Source: Exiguobacterium qingdaonense (GTDB lineage: Bacteria; Bacillota; Bacilli; Exiguobacteriales; Exiguobacteriaceae). From it: a DNA stretch of 64,000 nucleotides. Shown here one piece after another: positions 42,711-50,704 of the stretch. The DNA lies in NCBI RefSeq assembly GCF_018617855.1, contig NZ_JACSKY010000006.1, positions 62,001 through 126,000 of the forward strand, written 5' to 3'. The position numbers and the translations under genes are program-made. Positions within the stretch are counted from its first letter, which is position 1, and each line of letters opens with the position of its first letter. The notes beneath the pieces are model-generated. The model saw only the letters and a list, made by a program, of their open reading frames with translations. It was not told where the DNA came from and did not search any database.

Positions 42711-42799
42711 GCACATGGATGGAGATTGTCTTGTATATGTTGATTGCCGGAGGTGTTAGTCTCGCGATCATCTTATTGCGAAAGATTACGAAAGCATGA
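42707..42799 (+). CDS. Very small membrane protein (30 aa)
   Basis: A 30-residue peptide consisting of one predicted membrane helix (WMEIVLYMLIAGGVSLAIIL) and a basic end (LRKITKA). Its ATG lies in the stop of the preceding gene (ATGA), a strong sign of translational coupling, and a terminator follows at once. No function is known; it may associate with the 145-aa protein. Confidence 0.55.
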   Translation: MSTWMEIVLYMLIAGGVSLAIILLRKITKA

Positions 42800-42800
42800 A

Positions 42801-42822
42801 AAAAACGGCCGAGGCCGTTTTT
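42801..42822 (+). terminator. Intrinsic terminator
   Basis: ACGGCC and GGCCGT form a short stem with a 2-base loop (42805-42818), preceded by an A-run and followed by TTTTT, between convergent genes. Confidence 0.75.
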
Positions 42823-43556
42823 TAGTCGAACAAAATCCGCTGCATCCGCTCCGGCGCTTGTAAATAGTCACGCATGACCCGTACGTGCTCGAGGTCGTCA
42901 AACGCTGTCGGGGAAAGTCCCGTCTCCACTTGTAAGATCATCGCACCCGGATACGACATCAAGATTGGTGAATGACTCGCAATAATAAACTGACTCCCCG
43001 ATTGGACGAGTTCATGCATGCGCGCGAGCATCGTCAGTTGCCGCATCGGTGACAATGCGGCCTCGGGCTCATCCAAAATATAGAGGCCATCGCCACGGAA
43101 TCGATGCAACATGAGGGAGAGGAACGCTTCCCCGTGCGACTGCTCATGAAGGGAACGCCCGCCATAAGACTCATAAAACCGTTCAGGATCAAGCCCCGAC
43201 TTTGCCATTTCATCCACATAACTCGATAACTGATACGCTGTCTCGGCACGTAAGAAAAAGCCATCTTTCGGTCGATACGGTCCTCGAATCGGACGCAGCG
43301 CCTCATATAACGAACTATGCGTCGACTCCGTTTCAAATTGAAAAGACGGTGCCCCACCTTCCGGATTGAACCCGGCCGCGACGGCCATCCCTTCAATCAA
43401 AGTCGATTTTCCACTCCCGTTCTCTCCGACGAGAAACGTGACAGGATGATGAAACGTCAGTTCATCGAGTGTCTGAAAAATGGGTAACGAGTACGGATAG
43501 CCCGTCGAATGGATGCGGTCCCTCTCTAACCGTACCCCTCGTAAAAATAAAGTCAT
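42822..43556 (-). CDS. ABC/SMC-like ATPase (AAA_21-type)
   Basis: 244-aa soluble ATPase. Walker A is FLVGENGSGKSTLIEGMAVA, a signature-like SHGEAFLSLML replaces LSGGE, Walker B is GLYILDEPEAALSP and the H-loop IIASHSPILM. Proteins with this layout (COG3910-like) are small relatives of Rad50/OLD ATPases with unknown roles. ATG 43556 overlaps the histidine kinase stop (ATGA) and is preferred; ATG 43562 and TTG 43571 are alternatives. It is the third gene of a two-component operon, which is unusual. Confidence 0.82.
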   Translation of the reverse strand: MTLFLRGVRLERDRIHSTGYPYSLPIFQTLDELTFHHPVTFLVGENGSGKSTLIEGMAVAAGFNPEGGAPSFQFETESTHSSLYEALRPIRGPYRPKDGFFLRAETAYQLSSYVDEMAKSGLDPERFYESYGGRSLHEQSHGEAFLSLMLHRFRGDGLYILDEPEAALSPMRQLTMLARMHELVQSGSQFIIASHSPILMSYPGAMILQVETGLSPTAFDDLEHVRVMRDYLQAPERMQRILFD

Positions 43557-44821
43557 GTCCATTCGATCCAAAATGTCGCCCCCTTATCTGAATCTACCCC
43601 GTAAGAAAGTCCTTGTGCCTCAAGAAGTAATTTTGTGATAGCGAGACCTAGACCATGTCCGTTTGAACGATCTCCCTTTACATACATATCCCATATCGAA
43701 TGCTGGATGGCAGGGTCGATCCCTTTCCCTTCATCTATCACTTCTAATCGATTGGATGTCAGTCTAATAGTGATGCGTCCCTCACGAGGACTTGCTTCAT
43801 ACGCATTTCTCAAGAAGTTCGAGAGAACCCGCTCCATCGCCAGTCGATCGGCTTGAATCGTTACAGGTTCCAATTGTAGGTCGAGTGTCACATCTTTTTG
43901 TCGGAACCATTCGGACATGCGTGATGTCAATCGACGAATCAAGTCATCCAGTTGAAGCGACTCCATTTCAAGCGGAATCGTAGCGGACGACAACTTTGAA
44001 TATTCGAGCATCTGATTGACGAGTCGGTCAATCCGATCCACTTCTTCGGTAATACTTTTTCCGGTCGCCTCAATTTCTGTGTCATTTACGACGCCAAGTT
44101 CTAACATTTCCGCCTCATTCCGGACGATGGCGAGCGGTGTACGCACATCATGCGTCACTCCAGAGATGAATGATTTTTGAAGCGCTTCTTTTTGTTCAAG
44201 TGAAGCATTCATTTGTCCGATGGTGACGGTCAAATCTCCAATCTCGTCATCCGTGACGTTCGGTAGACGAATATCATGGCGTCCCTCCATAATCGATGCG
44301 GTCGCTTGTTTCAATTCGACAAGCGGATGTGTGAGTCGACGACTCATCCAAAATGTGACACCGATGGCAACCATCAGTGCCAAAATAAACCCACCTGCTA
44401 AAATGAGATAGATTTGTTGGAACTGTGGATTTGAAAATGGCACAGGACTGTATGTCACGATCTGGATGTCGCCTTCTTCTTGTAAATACGTCAAGAAACG
44501 GGTTCCGTTCACACTCACTTCGTCTTGAACCGCTAAGTCATCTGGATTGAGGGTAATTGGTATCATACGTTGCATCCGTCCACCACGTTCTAGTTCGATA
44601 CGTTGCCCGTCTTGAAACAGGATCACGTCAAGTTGACGAGGAATCCCACGTCCTTCTTGAAGGGCTTCATACACGATTGTCGCCTCGCGCTCCAACTGTG
44701 TATACGTTTCATTCTCCGCGAAACGTCCGATCAACAGTGACGTGAGGCCGAATGTTAAAAATGCCATCACAGCGAGGGGCAAGATAGCCGTCCACAACAA
44801 CTTCTTCATCAAGCGATTCAT
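43553..44821 (-). CDS. Sensor histidine kinase
   Basis: 422-aa membrane kinase. Two helices (LLWTAILPLAVMAFLTFGLT and LILAGGFILALMVAIGVTFW) enclose a sensor domain of about 120 residues. HAMP, HisKA with the H-box GVTHDVRTPLAIVRNEAEML, and HATPase (NFLRNAYEASP, DEGKGIDP, HGLGLAITKLL) follow. Its ATG overlaps the response regulator stop (ATGA at 44821-44818), so RR and kinase are co-translated. The kinase belongs to the CpxA/BaeS-like group; likely signals include envelope stress. Confidence 0.92.
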   Translation of the reverse strand: MNRLMKKLLWTAILPLAVMAFLTFGLTSLLIGRFAENETYTQLEREATIVYEALQEGRGIPRQLDVILFQDGQRIELERGGRMQRMIPITLNPDDLAVQDEVSVNGTRFLTYLQEEGDIQIVTYSPVPFSNPQFQQIYLILAGGFILALMVAIGVTFWMSRRLTHPLVELKQATASIMEGRHDIRLPNVTDDEIGDLTVTIGQMNASLEQKEALQKSFISGVTHDVRTPLAIVRNEAEMLELGVVNDTEIEATGKSITEEVDRIDRLVNQMLEYSKLSSATIPLEMESLQLDDLIRRLTSRMSEWFRQKDVTLDLQLEPVTIQADRLAMERVLSNFLRNAYEASPREGRITIRLTSNRLEVIDEGKGIDPAIQHSIWDMYVKGDRSNGHGLGLAITKLLLEAQGLSYGVDSDKGATFWIEWT

Positions 44822-45468
44822 GATCGTTCCTCTAATCGATAGCCCACTCGATGAACGGTCTTCAGTTGTTCTTTAAGTGTAGGGGATTTATCACGCAATT
44901 GTTTAATATGCGTGTCGACCGTACGTGTATCTCCGACGAATGCGTAGTCCCATACGTCGTCGAGCAAACGGTTCCGGTCTAGCGCCTCCCCGACGTGCTT
45001 CCATAGATACAGCAACAACTCATATTCCTTATTCGTCAAACGGAGGGGTTTACCGTGTTCTTGTACCATTCTCGACTTGATGTTAATCGTGAGTGCTCCG
45101 AACTCAATCATATCCGTCTGTTTGACGAGACGTTTCAGACGAATCTCCAACTCTTTTAAAACGATCGGTTTGACCAAATAATCGTCCGCGCCGAGCTCTA
45201 ATCCGAATACGCGATCATCCGCCTCACCACGTGCTGTCGTCAGAATGATGGCAGGCGATGACTGTTGCGCCTTTAATGTTGGAATCAACGTCCAACCTTC
45301 TCCGTCGGGGAGACGTACGTCTAATAAAACGGCATCAAAGCGCTGATGTAACTGTCGCTTTGCCTCACCGAGAGACATGGCCACGGTCACATCAAATCCG
45401 GCATACGTTAAAAAACGGGACATCCCCTCCGCCAGTTTCTGTTCATCTTCCACAACGAGTATGTTCAT
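44818..45468 (-). CDS. OmpR/PhoB-family response regulator
   Basis: 216-aa regulator. The receiver domain (residues 1-115) has acidic EDE, phospho-acceptor Asp50 (AVLLDVRLPDG), Thr79-like TTARG and Lys in LVKPIV; the C-terminal winged helix is FGALTINIKSRMVQEHGKPL to TVHRVGYRLEE. ATG 45468 follows GGAGG at 10 bases; TTG 45474 is an alternative. It is encoded just before its kinase and is divergent from a secreted protein gene whose promoter has 11-bp spaced repeats, likely its binding site. Confidence 0.92.
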   Translation of the reverse strand: MNILVVEDEQKLAEGMSRFLTYAGFDVTVAMSLGEAKRQLHQRFDAVLLDVRLPDGEGWTLIPTLKAQQSSPAIILTTARGEADDRVFGLELGADDYLVKPIVLKELEIRLKRLVKQTDMIEFGALTINIKSRMVQEHGKPLRLTNKEYELLLYLWKHVGEALDRNRLLDDVWDYAFVGDTRTVDTHIKQLRDKSPTLKEQLKTVHRVGYRLEERS

Positions 45469-45534
45469 CTCCAAATCGCCTCCACATCCATTATATCGTA
45501 CACATGGAACGTCCCACCGTTTCCCAAAGACAAT

Positions 45535-45561
45535 TTGCAGAAACCTTGCAACTCTCTCACA
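45535..45561. promoter_or_regulatory. Candidate binding site of the two-component regulator
   Basis: TTGCA at 45535-45539 and 45546-45550, then TCACA at 45557-45561, are spaced exactly 11 bases, the pitch expected for OmpR/PhoB-type dimers. They lie just upstream of TACACT (45582-45587), which has no good -35. Confidence 0.5.
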
Positions 45562-45613
45562 ACTTCCATCCCCTTCAGTTCTACACTTGAAATATCAAAA
45601 GGAGGAGATACAC

Positions 45614-46162
45614 ATGAAATCTACTAAACTTGCAATCGCCTTAGCCGGTCTATTGGCTGTCTCAGGCACAGGCGTCTATGCCTCAACGAATGACACGACG
45701 ACAGATGAATCGACCATGACAGAGTCGACACAATGTGAACATGGTGAAAAAGGGTCTCGCACGTTCGGTGATCGGAAAGCGGGTCATGTAGCCCTTATCG
45801 AGGCACTCGGATTGACGGAAGAAGAAGTAAACGCCGCACGTGAAAATCGACAGGCACTTCCTGAGCTCGCAGAAGAGAAAGGCATTTCAATCGAAGCATT
45901 CATCGACGCCATCATGACGTCGCATGAAGAAAAACTTGCGACCGCTGTGGAGGAAGGCAAGTTGACGCGAGAAGAAGCCGATCAAATTCTTGCCGACCAT
46001 GAAGAGCGTTTTGCCGATGTGTCGAGTTACGATGACTTAGAAGATGCACGTGGTATGCGCGGCGGACGTGAAGGCGGTCGTCATGGGCATGGTCACGGAC
46101 CACATCATGACGATGCTTCAGAGAGCGACAGCAACGTAGAAAATCAAAGCAATAGCTTGTAA
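45614..46162 (+). CDS. Secreted DUF2680-like protein (YckD-like), His-rich C-terminus
   Basis: 182-aa exported protein. The signal peptide ends near VYAST; the middle segment LGLTEEEVNAARENRQALPE followed by EKGISIEAFIDAIMTSHEEK and EGKLTREEADQILADHEE resembles YckD/DUF2680 repeats. The C-terminus is Gly/His-rich (GRHGHGHGPHHDD), a possible metal-binding tail. GGAGGAGATACAC precedes the ATG. It is divergent from the two-component system and likely its target. Its role may be comparable to CpxP/Spy proteins, which is inferred. Confidence 0.75.
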   Translation: MKSTKLAIALAGLLAVSGTGVYASTNDTTTDESTMTESTQCEHGEKGSRTFGDRKAGHVALIEALGLTEEEVNAARENRQALPELAEEKGISIEAFIDAIMTSHEEKLATAVEEGKLTREEADQILADHEERFADVSSYDDLEDARGMRGGREGGRHGHGHGPHHDDASESDSNVENQSNSL

Positions 46163-46198
46163 GTCGAAAGGCAGCCAACGTGTGTGGCTGCCTTTTCA

Positions 46199-46906
46199 CT
46201 AAATGAAAAGCAATAACAATGCGTATCCTAATAGACCAATCAAAAATGCACCAAAACTACTCTCGCGTTCAGCAGGTAACTCTTCCTTCATGACATTCAA
46301 AATCACACCTCCTGCTAAAAAGGCGACAACAATCGATAAGCCGAGTTCATTCACTTCCGCATAGGTGCCGACTGCCCACCCTAAAAGCACAGCAAGCGCT
46401 AACAAGACACGTCCCTGTCGATCGTAAAGTTTCTGATGATGCTGTCGCAACCCTTGATCGACTGTAACGAAATGAATACCAAGCGCTACAAAGTAGAGGA
46501 ACATCGACCAGTCTGATTGGAACTCACTCTCTGCTAACACATAGCCGATGCTAAACGTGTAAAATGTAAACGAACCGATGTGAATCCAAAACACATACGG
46601 CTTTTGTATACGCTTGTTCGCCGTCGCGAACCGTTCAAGCCCGTAAAACACAGCTAGCCCTAACATGCTGATCATCAATATATGATTCTCAAGAGAAGCG
46701 AATATGTTGTTTTCAATCTCCCCTTCTAATTCATGCTGGTATTCATTCAACTCTGGCAACAGATGTAAAAATACATAGGCAACTGCAATTCCACCCGCTA
46801 CCGATAAAAATCGACTTCTCGGCACTTCGCGTACATGAATGAGCGTCCCCGAGAAAAAGTGAATCATCGCAAAGCCGAATGCAAACCAAAAACTTAATTC
46901 GAACAA
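46199..46906 (-). CDS. ZIP-like integral membrane protein
   Basis: 235-aa membrane protein with seven or eight helices. It has HxxS-like AMIHFFSGTLIHVREVPRSR, AYVFLHLLPELNEYQ, ALGIHFVTVDQGL and AGGVILNVMKEELPAERESS, the last two resembling ZIP family helices IV/V with their metal-site His and Glu. A zinc or other divalent-metal transporter is likely, but classical ZIP motifs are incomplete. TTG 46906 is chosen, with GGGAGG 7 bases upstream. It lies between the secreted DUF2680 protein and the MutS2-like gene and is transcribed in the same direction as the latter. Confidence 0.7.
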   Translation of the reverse strand: MFELSFWFAFGFAMIHFFSGTLIHVREVPRSRFLSVAGGIAVAYVFLHLLPELNEYQHELEGEIENNIFASLENHILMISMLGLAVFYGLERFATANKRIQKPYVFWIHIGSFTFYTFSIGYVLAESEFQSDWSMFLYFVALGIHFVTVDQGLRQHHQKLYDRQGRVLLALAVLLGWAVGTYAEVNELGLSIVVAFLAGGVILNVMKEELPAERESSFGAFLIGLLGYALLLLFI

Positions 46907-46970
46907 TTGAGACCCTCCCTTGTCGAGACTTTCTTTCTATGTGTTCTTACCCATTCGTTGTATGCCGCAT

Positions 46971-48887
46971 TCATTTCCGCTTCGATTGCTCTTGCTTCTT
47001 TCTTGCCCGAATCTCTTTCTCCACTCGCCGCAACGCTTTCTTCGATCCCCGGGCAAAGTCGTGTGCTTCCTTACGTTCTTGATACGTCGTGAATAGCGTT
47101 TCCAAATCATAGTCAGCCGGATAGAGTTCCGCGGCACGCGCTTCTAGTCGAACGCGACGACTCGGCAATTCTACATACTCCCCGTCTACGAATACTCGGA
47201 CGTGCCGACGGGATGCATCAAACACGTACACAAGTCCGACTTGATTCGTCTCTAACAAGCGGACACGGTCACCTTTTTCATACATATCTGCCTCTTCAAG
47301 CGGGACCTCTTCTACTTCTCGCGTGACTTTAGAGTCATCGACTTTCGTGACGTCATACGCTTTCTCATTCATATAACGAGATGCCTGTTTCAAAATCGCC
47401 TCGGGCAATTTCATTTTACGGGCGATAAACAGGGCGTTACTGTCACCGGACTGACCCATAAGCAATCGATACTTCGGTTCAAGTGTTTCCGGGTCAAACT
47501 GCATCGCGGCATTCATGAAATCAGGGTGCGCTTCAGAATACGATTTGATTTCACCGTAATGGGTCGAGGCCACCACGATCGCACCCCGTTTATATGCCGC
47601 TTCTAAGATTGCAATGGCAAGAGCGGCCCCTTCGTTCGGTTCCGTCCCGCTTCCGATCTCGTCAAATAACAATAGCGAACGCTTCCCGGCGGTTTGCATA
47701 ATGTTCGCTACGTTGTGCATGTGTGCCGAGAACGTACTGAGCGCTGATTCTAGATCTTGATTGTCTCCGATGTCGACGAACACTTCGTTGAATGTCGAGA
47801 TGACCGTGTCAGCGTGTGCCGGGATATGCAGACCCGTCATCGTCATGAGACTGAGAAGTCCAATCGTTTTTAAGACGACCGTCTTGCCCCCGGCGTTCGG
47901 TCCGGTGATAATCAAACCGCGATAGTCCGTACCGATGGCAAAATCGAGTGGCACGGCGCTCTCTAAGAGCGGATGTCGCACTTGCTTCAACTCGATGCGA
48001 CCTGTCGCGTTCACGTGTGGCGTCACGCCATCGATCGACTGACTGTACTTCCCTTTGGCAAAGACCATATCGTACTGGGCGATGACGTCGAGTGTCGACT
48101 CGATGTCAGGAAGGACTTCTGTCACCCCACCAGTCAACGTCGCTAACACTTGATATACCTCTACCGCTTCTTCCGTACGCTTGACGACGAGTTCGGCGTT
48201 TAATTTCGATATGGCTTCCGGTTCGATAAAGACCGTCGTTCCTCGATTGGATGTGTCTACAATCGTCCCCGCCACTTTATGCTTATAAGAGGCTTTGATT
48301 GGAATCGTAAAGCGATCCTGTTTCTTCGTGACGAATCCGTCTTGGATCATCTCACGATTAGCGGCACTCTTTAAGAACTTGGTCAATCGTTCCTCGATTC
48401 GTCCTTCAAGAATATCGACTTGTTTGCGAATCCGCTTCAATTCTTTCGACGCCTCATCAACGACCTGTCCGGCTCGAATCGCTTGTGTGATGTCCTCTTC
48501 AAGCGTCCGCCATTCGCCCATCCCAGCAGCGTAGGTGGACAAGAGAGGTGCAAAAAATTCATGTTCGAGCATGAATCGCTTCAGCTTGCGCGCTCCCCGT
48601 AAAAACTCGGCGACCGCTTCAAGTTCTGTCGCTTCGAGTTGGATTCCTCGTTGCAGTTTTCCGATGATGGTCTCCATGTCAGACACGCCGATAAACGGCA
48701 CGTGTGACGTCGCATCTAGAATCGCGCGGGCTTCAGACGTTTCCTGTAGACGCTTCTTCACTGTCGCCAAGTGACTCGTTGGACGATGTTGCCTGAGTAG
48801 TCGTCTTCCGAATCCACTGATACAGAAGCGTTCTACTCTCGTCATCAATTCGTTGTATTGTAATTTTTCAAATGTTTGTTCGTTCAT
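46971..48887 (-). CDS. MutS2-like ATPase without Smr domain
   Basis: 638-aa protein of the MutS family. It has the clamp/core region (RKLKRFMLEHEFFAPLLST to GTIVDTSNRGTTVFIEPEAI), Walker A GPNAGGKT at 329-336, DEIGSGTEPNEGAAL as Walker B and STHYGEIK. After the ATPase, residues about 520-570 form a KOW-like domain (MYEKGDRVRLLETNQVGLVY) and the sequence ends in a basic tail with RKKQEQSKRK. Typical MutS2 has about 785 aa and a C-terminal Smr nuclease, which is missing. Recombination control or ribosome-associated work, as for MutS2, is possible. A structured leader of about 226 bases precedes it. Confidence 0.88.
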   Translation of the reverse strand: MNEQTFEKLQYNELMTRVERFCISGFGRRLLRQHRPTSHLATVKKRLQETSEARAILDATSHVPFIGVSDMETIIGKLQRGIQLEATELEAVAEFLRGARKLKRFMLEHEFFAPLLSTYAAGMGEWRTLEEDITQAIRAGQVVDEASKELKRIRKQVDILEGRIEERLTKFLKSAANREMIQDGFVTKKQDRFTIPIKASYKHKVAGTIVDTSNRGTTVFIEPEAISKLNAELVVKRTEEAVEVYQVLATLTGGVTEVLPDIESTLDVIAQYDMVFAKGKYSQSIDGVTPHVNATGRIELKQVRHPLLESAVPLDFAIGTDYRGLIITGPNAGGKTVVLKTIGLLSLMTMTGLHIPAHADTVISTFNEVFVDIGDNQDLESALSTFSAHMHNVANIMQTAGKRSLLLFDEIGSGTEPNEGAALAIAILEAAYKRGAIVVASTHYGEIKSYSEAHPDFMNAAMQFDPETLEPKYRLLMGQSGDSNALFIARKMKLPEAILKQASRYMNEKAYDVTKVDDSKVTREVEEVPLEEADMYEKGDRVRLLETNQVGLVYVFDASRRHVRVFVDGEYVELPSRRVRLEARAAELYPADYDLETLFTTYQERKEAHDFARGSKKALRRVEKEIRARKKQEQSKRK

Positions 48888-49113
48888 GTGTCTCTCTCCT
48901 CAAATGATAGAATCGAGATACCGCACAAACAAAAAGCGTCGGTCGATGGCGACCAACGCAAAAAGACAGACGGGTGTCTGGCAGTTTTTGATGGGCGGTA
49001 TCTGTAACGGAACATGACGGCATGACAAATAGACATGTCATCCGACATTTTTCAGTTCGTTAGGCAGATACAACCTCACTCATCAACATGCAACACCTTT
49101 CTCATTTAGATTC
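48888..49113 (-). ncRNA. Candidate structured leader RNA of the mutS2-like gene
   Basis: Leader of about 226 bases between a minus-strand promoter (49148-49120) and the mutS2-like ATG. Three segments can pair in two exclusive ways. Segment A (49055-49071) pairs with B (48998-49013) over about 15 bp. B's other half (48995-49003) pairs perfectly with C (48916-48924) over 9 bp, and the two pairings share GTATCT of B. Between B and C lie two stem-loops followed by T-runs: CAGACACCCGTCTG (48980-48967) and a stem at 48959-48936 followed by TTTTTG. A loop hairpin around 49014-49050 is also present. No known riboswitch consensus was recognised. The layout suggests a conformational regulator or attenuator. 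Confidence 0.5.
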
Positions 49114-49119
49114 GTCCTT

Positions 49120-49148
49120 ACTATACAACAGATTCACTACCTTGTAAA
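49120..49148 (-). promoter_or_regulatory. SigA promoter of the mutS2-like gene
   Basis: On the minus strand TTTACA (49148-49143), a 17-base spacer and TATAGT (49125-49120) give a near-consensus promoter with a start near 49113. Confidence 0.7.
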
Positions 49149-49153
49149 TTTTT

Positions 49154-49167
49154 AGAGAACGCTTTCA
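49154..49167 (-). promoter_or_regulatory. Candidate cre (CcpA) site upstream of the PTS operon
   Basis: The minus strand reads TGAAAGCGTTCTCT, 13 of 14 positions of TGWAARCGYTWNCW. It lies between the divergent mutS2-like and PTS promoters, just upstream of the PTS -35. Confidence 0.55.
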
Positions 49168-49176
49168 AAAAAAGAC

Positions 49177-49205
49177 TTGTGTCTCAAATCAACACATGTT
49201 ATGTT
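49177..49205 (+). promoter_or_regulatory. SigA promoter of the PTS operon
   Basis: TTGTGT, a 17-base spacer and TATGTT (49200-49205) give a likely start near 49213, 15-20 bases before the RAT element. Confidence 0.6.
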
Positions 49206-49232
49206 GAACGTGAAGAAACGAATAGCGATCAC

Positions 49233-49301
49233 ATGTGACTGATTCGATCAGGCATGGGGTAAGACGTACGGTGCATGCCACCCGTCTATACTCCATGCCT
49301 G
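49233..49301 (+). promoter_or_regulatory. GlcT-type RNA antiterminator (RAT) and overlapping terminator
   Basis: A RAT-like element ATGTGACTGATTCGATCAGG and its continuation cover about 49233-49262, with a CTGAT/ATCAG hairpin (49239-49251). It closely resembles Bacillus ptsG RAT. Its last bases begin the terminator stem CAGGCATGG (49249-49257), which pairs with CCATGCCTG (49283-49291) and is followed by TTTTGTTTTT. GlcT binding to the RAT would prevent the terminator, allowing expression of the PTS operon. Confidence 0.75.
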
Positions 49302-49346
49302 TTTTGTTTTTCTCGGTGTTTTGTTTCAAGAAAGGATGTAAAAGAT

Positions 49347-49835
49347 ATGCTATGGAATAAGTTGATGAATCGACAAAAAACAACCTTACACTCACCAATG
49401 GAAGGAGACGTCATTCCACTCGAACAAGTAGCGGACCCTGTCTTTAGTGAAAAAATGATGGGTGATGGCATCGCCATCACACCAACAGACGGAGCCGTTG
49501 TCTCACCAGCTGACGGGGAAATCATACAAATCGCTCCGACGAAGCACGCCATCGGCATTCGGACCGAGGATGGTGCTGAGATTTTGATTCATGTCGGACT
49601 CGATACCGTCGAACTCGAAGGTCGACCATTTGACCTTCAAGTAGATGTCGGCGACCATGTCAAAATGGGTCAGCTACTACTCACCGCAGATTTGGTACAA
49701 ATCCATCAAGCTGGTAAAGACACGGTCACGCCAATGGTCGTGACGAATGGTGGCACACTTGCCCATCATTACGCCTTCACGTTCACGAAGGAAGCTGTTC
49801 CGGGTAAGACGATTGTTGCCCGAGTGGAAGCGTGA
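49347..49835 (+). CDS. PTS glucose-type EIIA protein
   Basis: 162-aa soluble phosphocarrier of the PTS glucose/EIIA-Crr family. The active-site region HAIGIRTEDGAEILIHVGLD contains the phosphorylated His82 and the second His67. The N-terminal LHSPMEGDVIPLEQVADPVF is typical. It receives phosphate from HPr and passes it to the EIIB domain encoded two genes downstream. The start at 49347 has AAAGGATG upstream. A leader with RAT/terminator precedes it. It forms an operon with glcT and the EIICB gene. Confidence 0.92.
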   Translation: MLWNKLMNRQKTTLHSPMEGDVIPLEQVADPVFSEKMMGDGIAITPTDGAVVSPADGEIIQIAPTKHAIGIRTEDGAEILIHVGLDTVELEGRPFDLQVDVGDHVKMGQLLLTADLVQIHQAGKDTVTPMVVTNGGTLAHHYAFTFTKEAVPGKTIVARVEA

Positions 49836-49855
49836 CTCCGGAATAAGGAGGACAC

Positions 49856-50704
49856 ATGATAAAAATCAAAAAGATTCTAAACAACAATGCGGTCATCGTC
49901 TCAGACGAGGGTGAAGAAAAGATTGCGATTGGTCCGGGCGTCGCGTTTAAAAAAGCGAAGAACGACATCGTGAATCCTCATAAAATCGAAAAGCTGTTCA
50001 TCATGCCGGAGAATGACAAGTTCCAACAATTATTGAGCCGCATCCCGGTTGAACACTTTACCGTTTCCGAGGAAATTATCTCGTATGCTGAAAAGCGGCT
50101 TGAGACATCGTTTAATGAGCACATCCACATCGTCTTAACCGATCATATCTCGTTCGCCATCGAACGAGAAATGGATGGCATCTCACTCCGAAACAAACTG
50201 TTGAACGAGATAAAAATCCTCTACCGGAATGAATATGAGATTGGACTATGGGCGATTGAACAGATTGCCGAAAAACTGAATGTGCAAATGCCAAAAGACG
50301 AAGCTGCGTTCATCGCGCTTCATATCCATACGATGAAAGTGAAAGGAGGTGATTTGCGCAAGACGGTCAAACAGACAACGATTGTCCGCGACATGATTCA
50401 ATCGATTTCACGACGACTCGATGTATCCATTGAAGAAGATGACTTATCCTACCAACGATTATTAACCCATTTACGGTTCGTCATGGATCGGGTCAACCAT
50501 TACGATCATCACACGATTGATGAAGACATGCTTCGCATGATTCAGACGAAGTTTACGTTTGCTTATGCGTGCGCATCTGATGTCGCAAAAGAAGTGGAAG
50601 AGACATATGGCATCGTCTTGCCCGAGTCAGAACTTGGTTATATTACGCTTCACATCCAACGTCTACAAGATCAGCATCACCAAAAAGGAGGAAATCAACA
50701 ATGA
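49856..50704 (+). CDS. glcT: BglG/GlcT-family transcriptional antiterminator
   Basis: 282-aa RNA-binding antiterminator. An N-terminal CAT RNA-binding domain (residues 1-58, KIKKILNNNAVIVSDEGEEK and GVAFKKAKNDIV) is followed by PRD1 (about 70-170, with DHISFAIEREMDGI and AAFIALHIHTMK) and PRD2 (about 175-280, with MDRVNHYDHHTIDEDMLRM and LGYITLHIQRLQ). The PRD histidines are phosphorylated by HPr and the EIIB of its transporter. AAGGAGGACAC precedes it, 20 bases after EIIA. The RAT before the operon is its target, so it is autoregulated. Its stop overlaps the next ATG. Confidence 0.9.
   Translation: MIKIKKILNNNAVIVSDEGEEKIAIGPGVAFKKAKNDIVNPHKIEKLFIMPENDKFQQLLSRIPVEHFTVSEEIISYAEKRLETSFNEHIHIVLTDHISFAIEREMDGISLRNKLLNEIKILYRNEYEIGLWAIEQIAEKLNVQMPKDEAAFIALHIHTMKVKGGDLRKTVKQTTIVRDMIQSISRRLDVSIEEDDLSYQRLLTHLRFVMDRVNHYDHHTIDEDMLRMIQTKFTFAYACASDVAKEVEETYGIVLPESELGYITLHIQRLQDQHHQKGGNQQ

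Noticed and set aside
48888..49113. T-box, M-box or SAM riboswitch upstream of the mutS2-like gene
   Set aside because: The T-box core GGTGGNACCGCG and the M-box and SAM conserved segments are absent.
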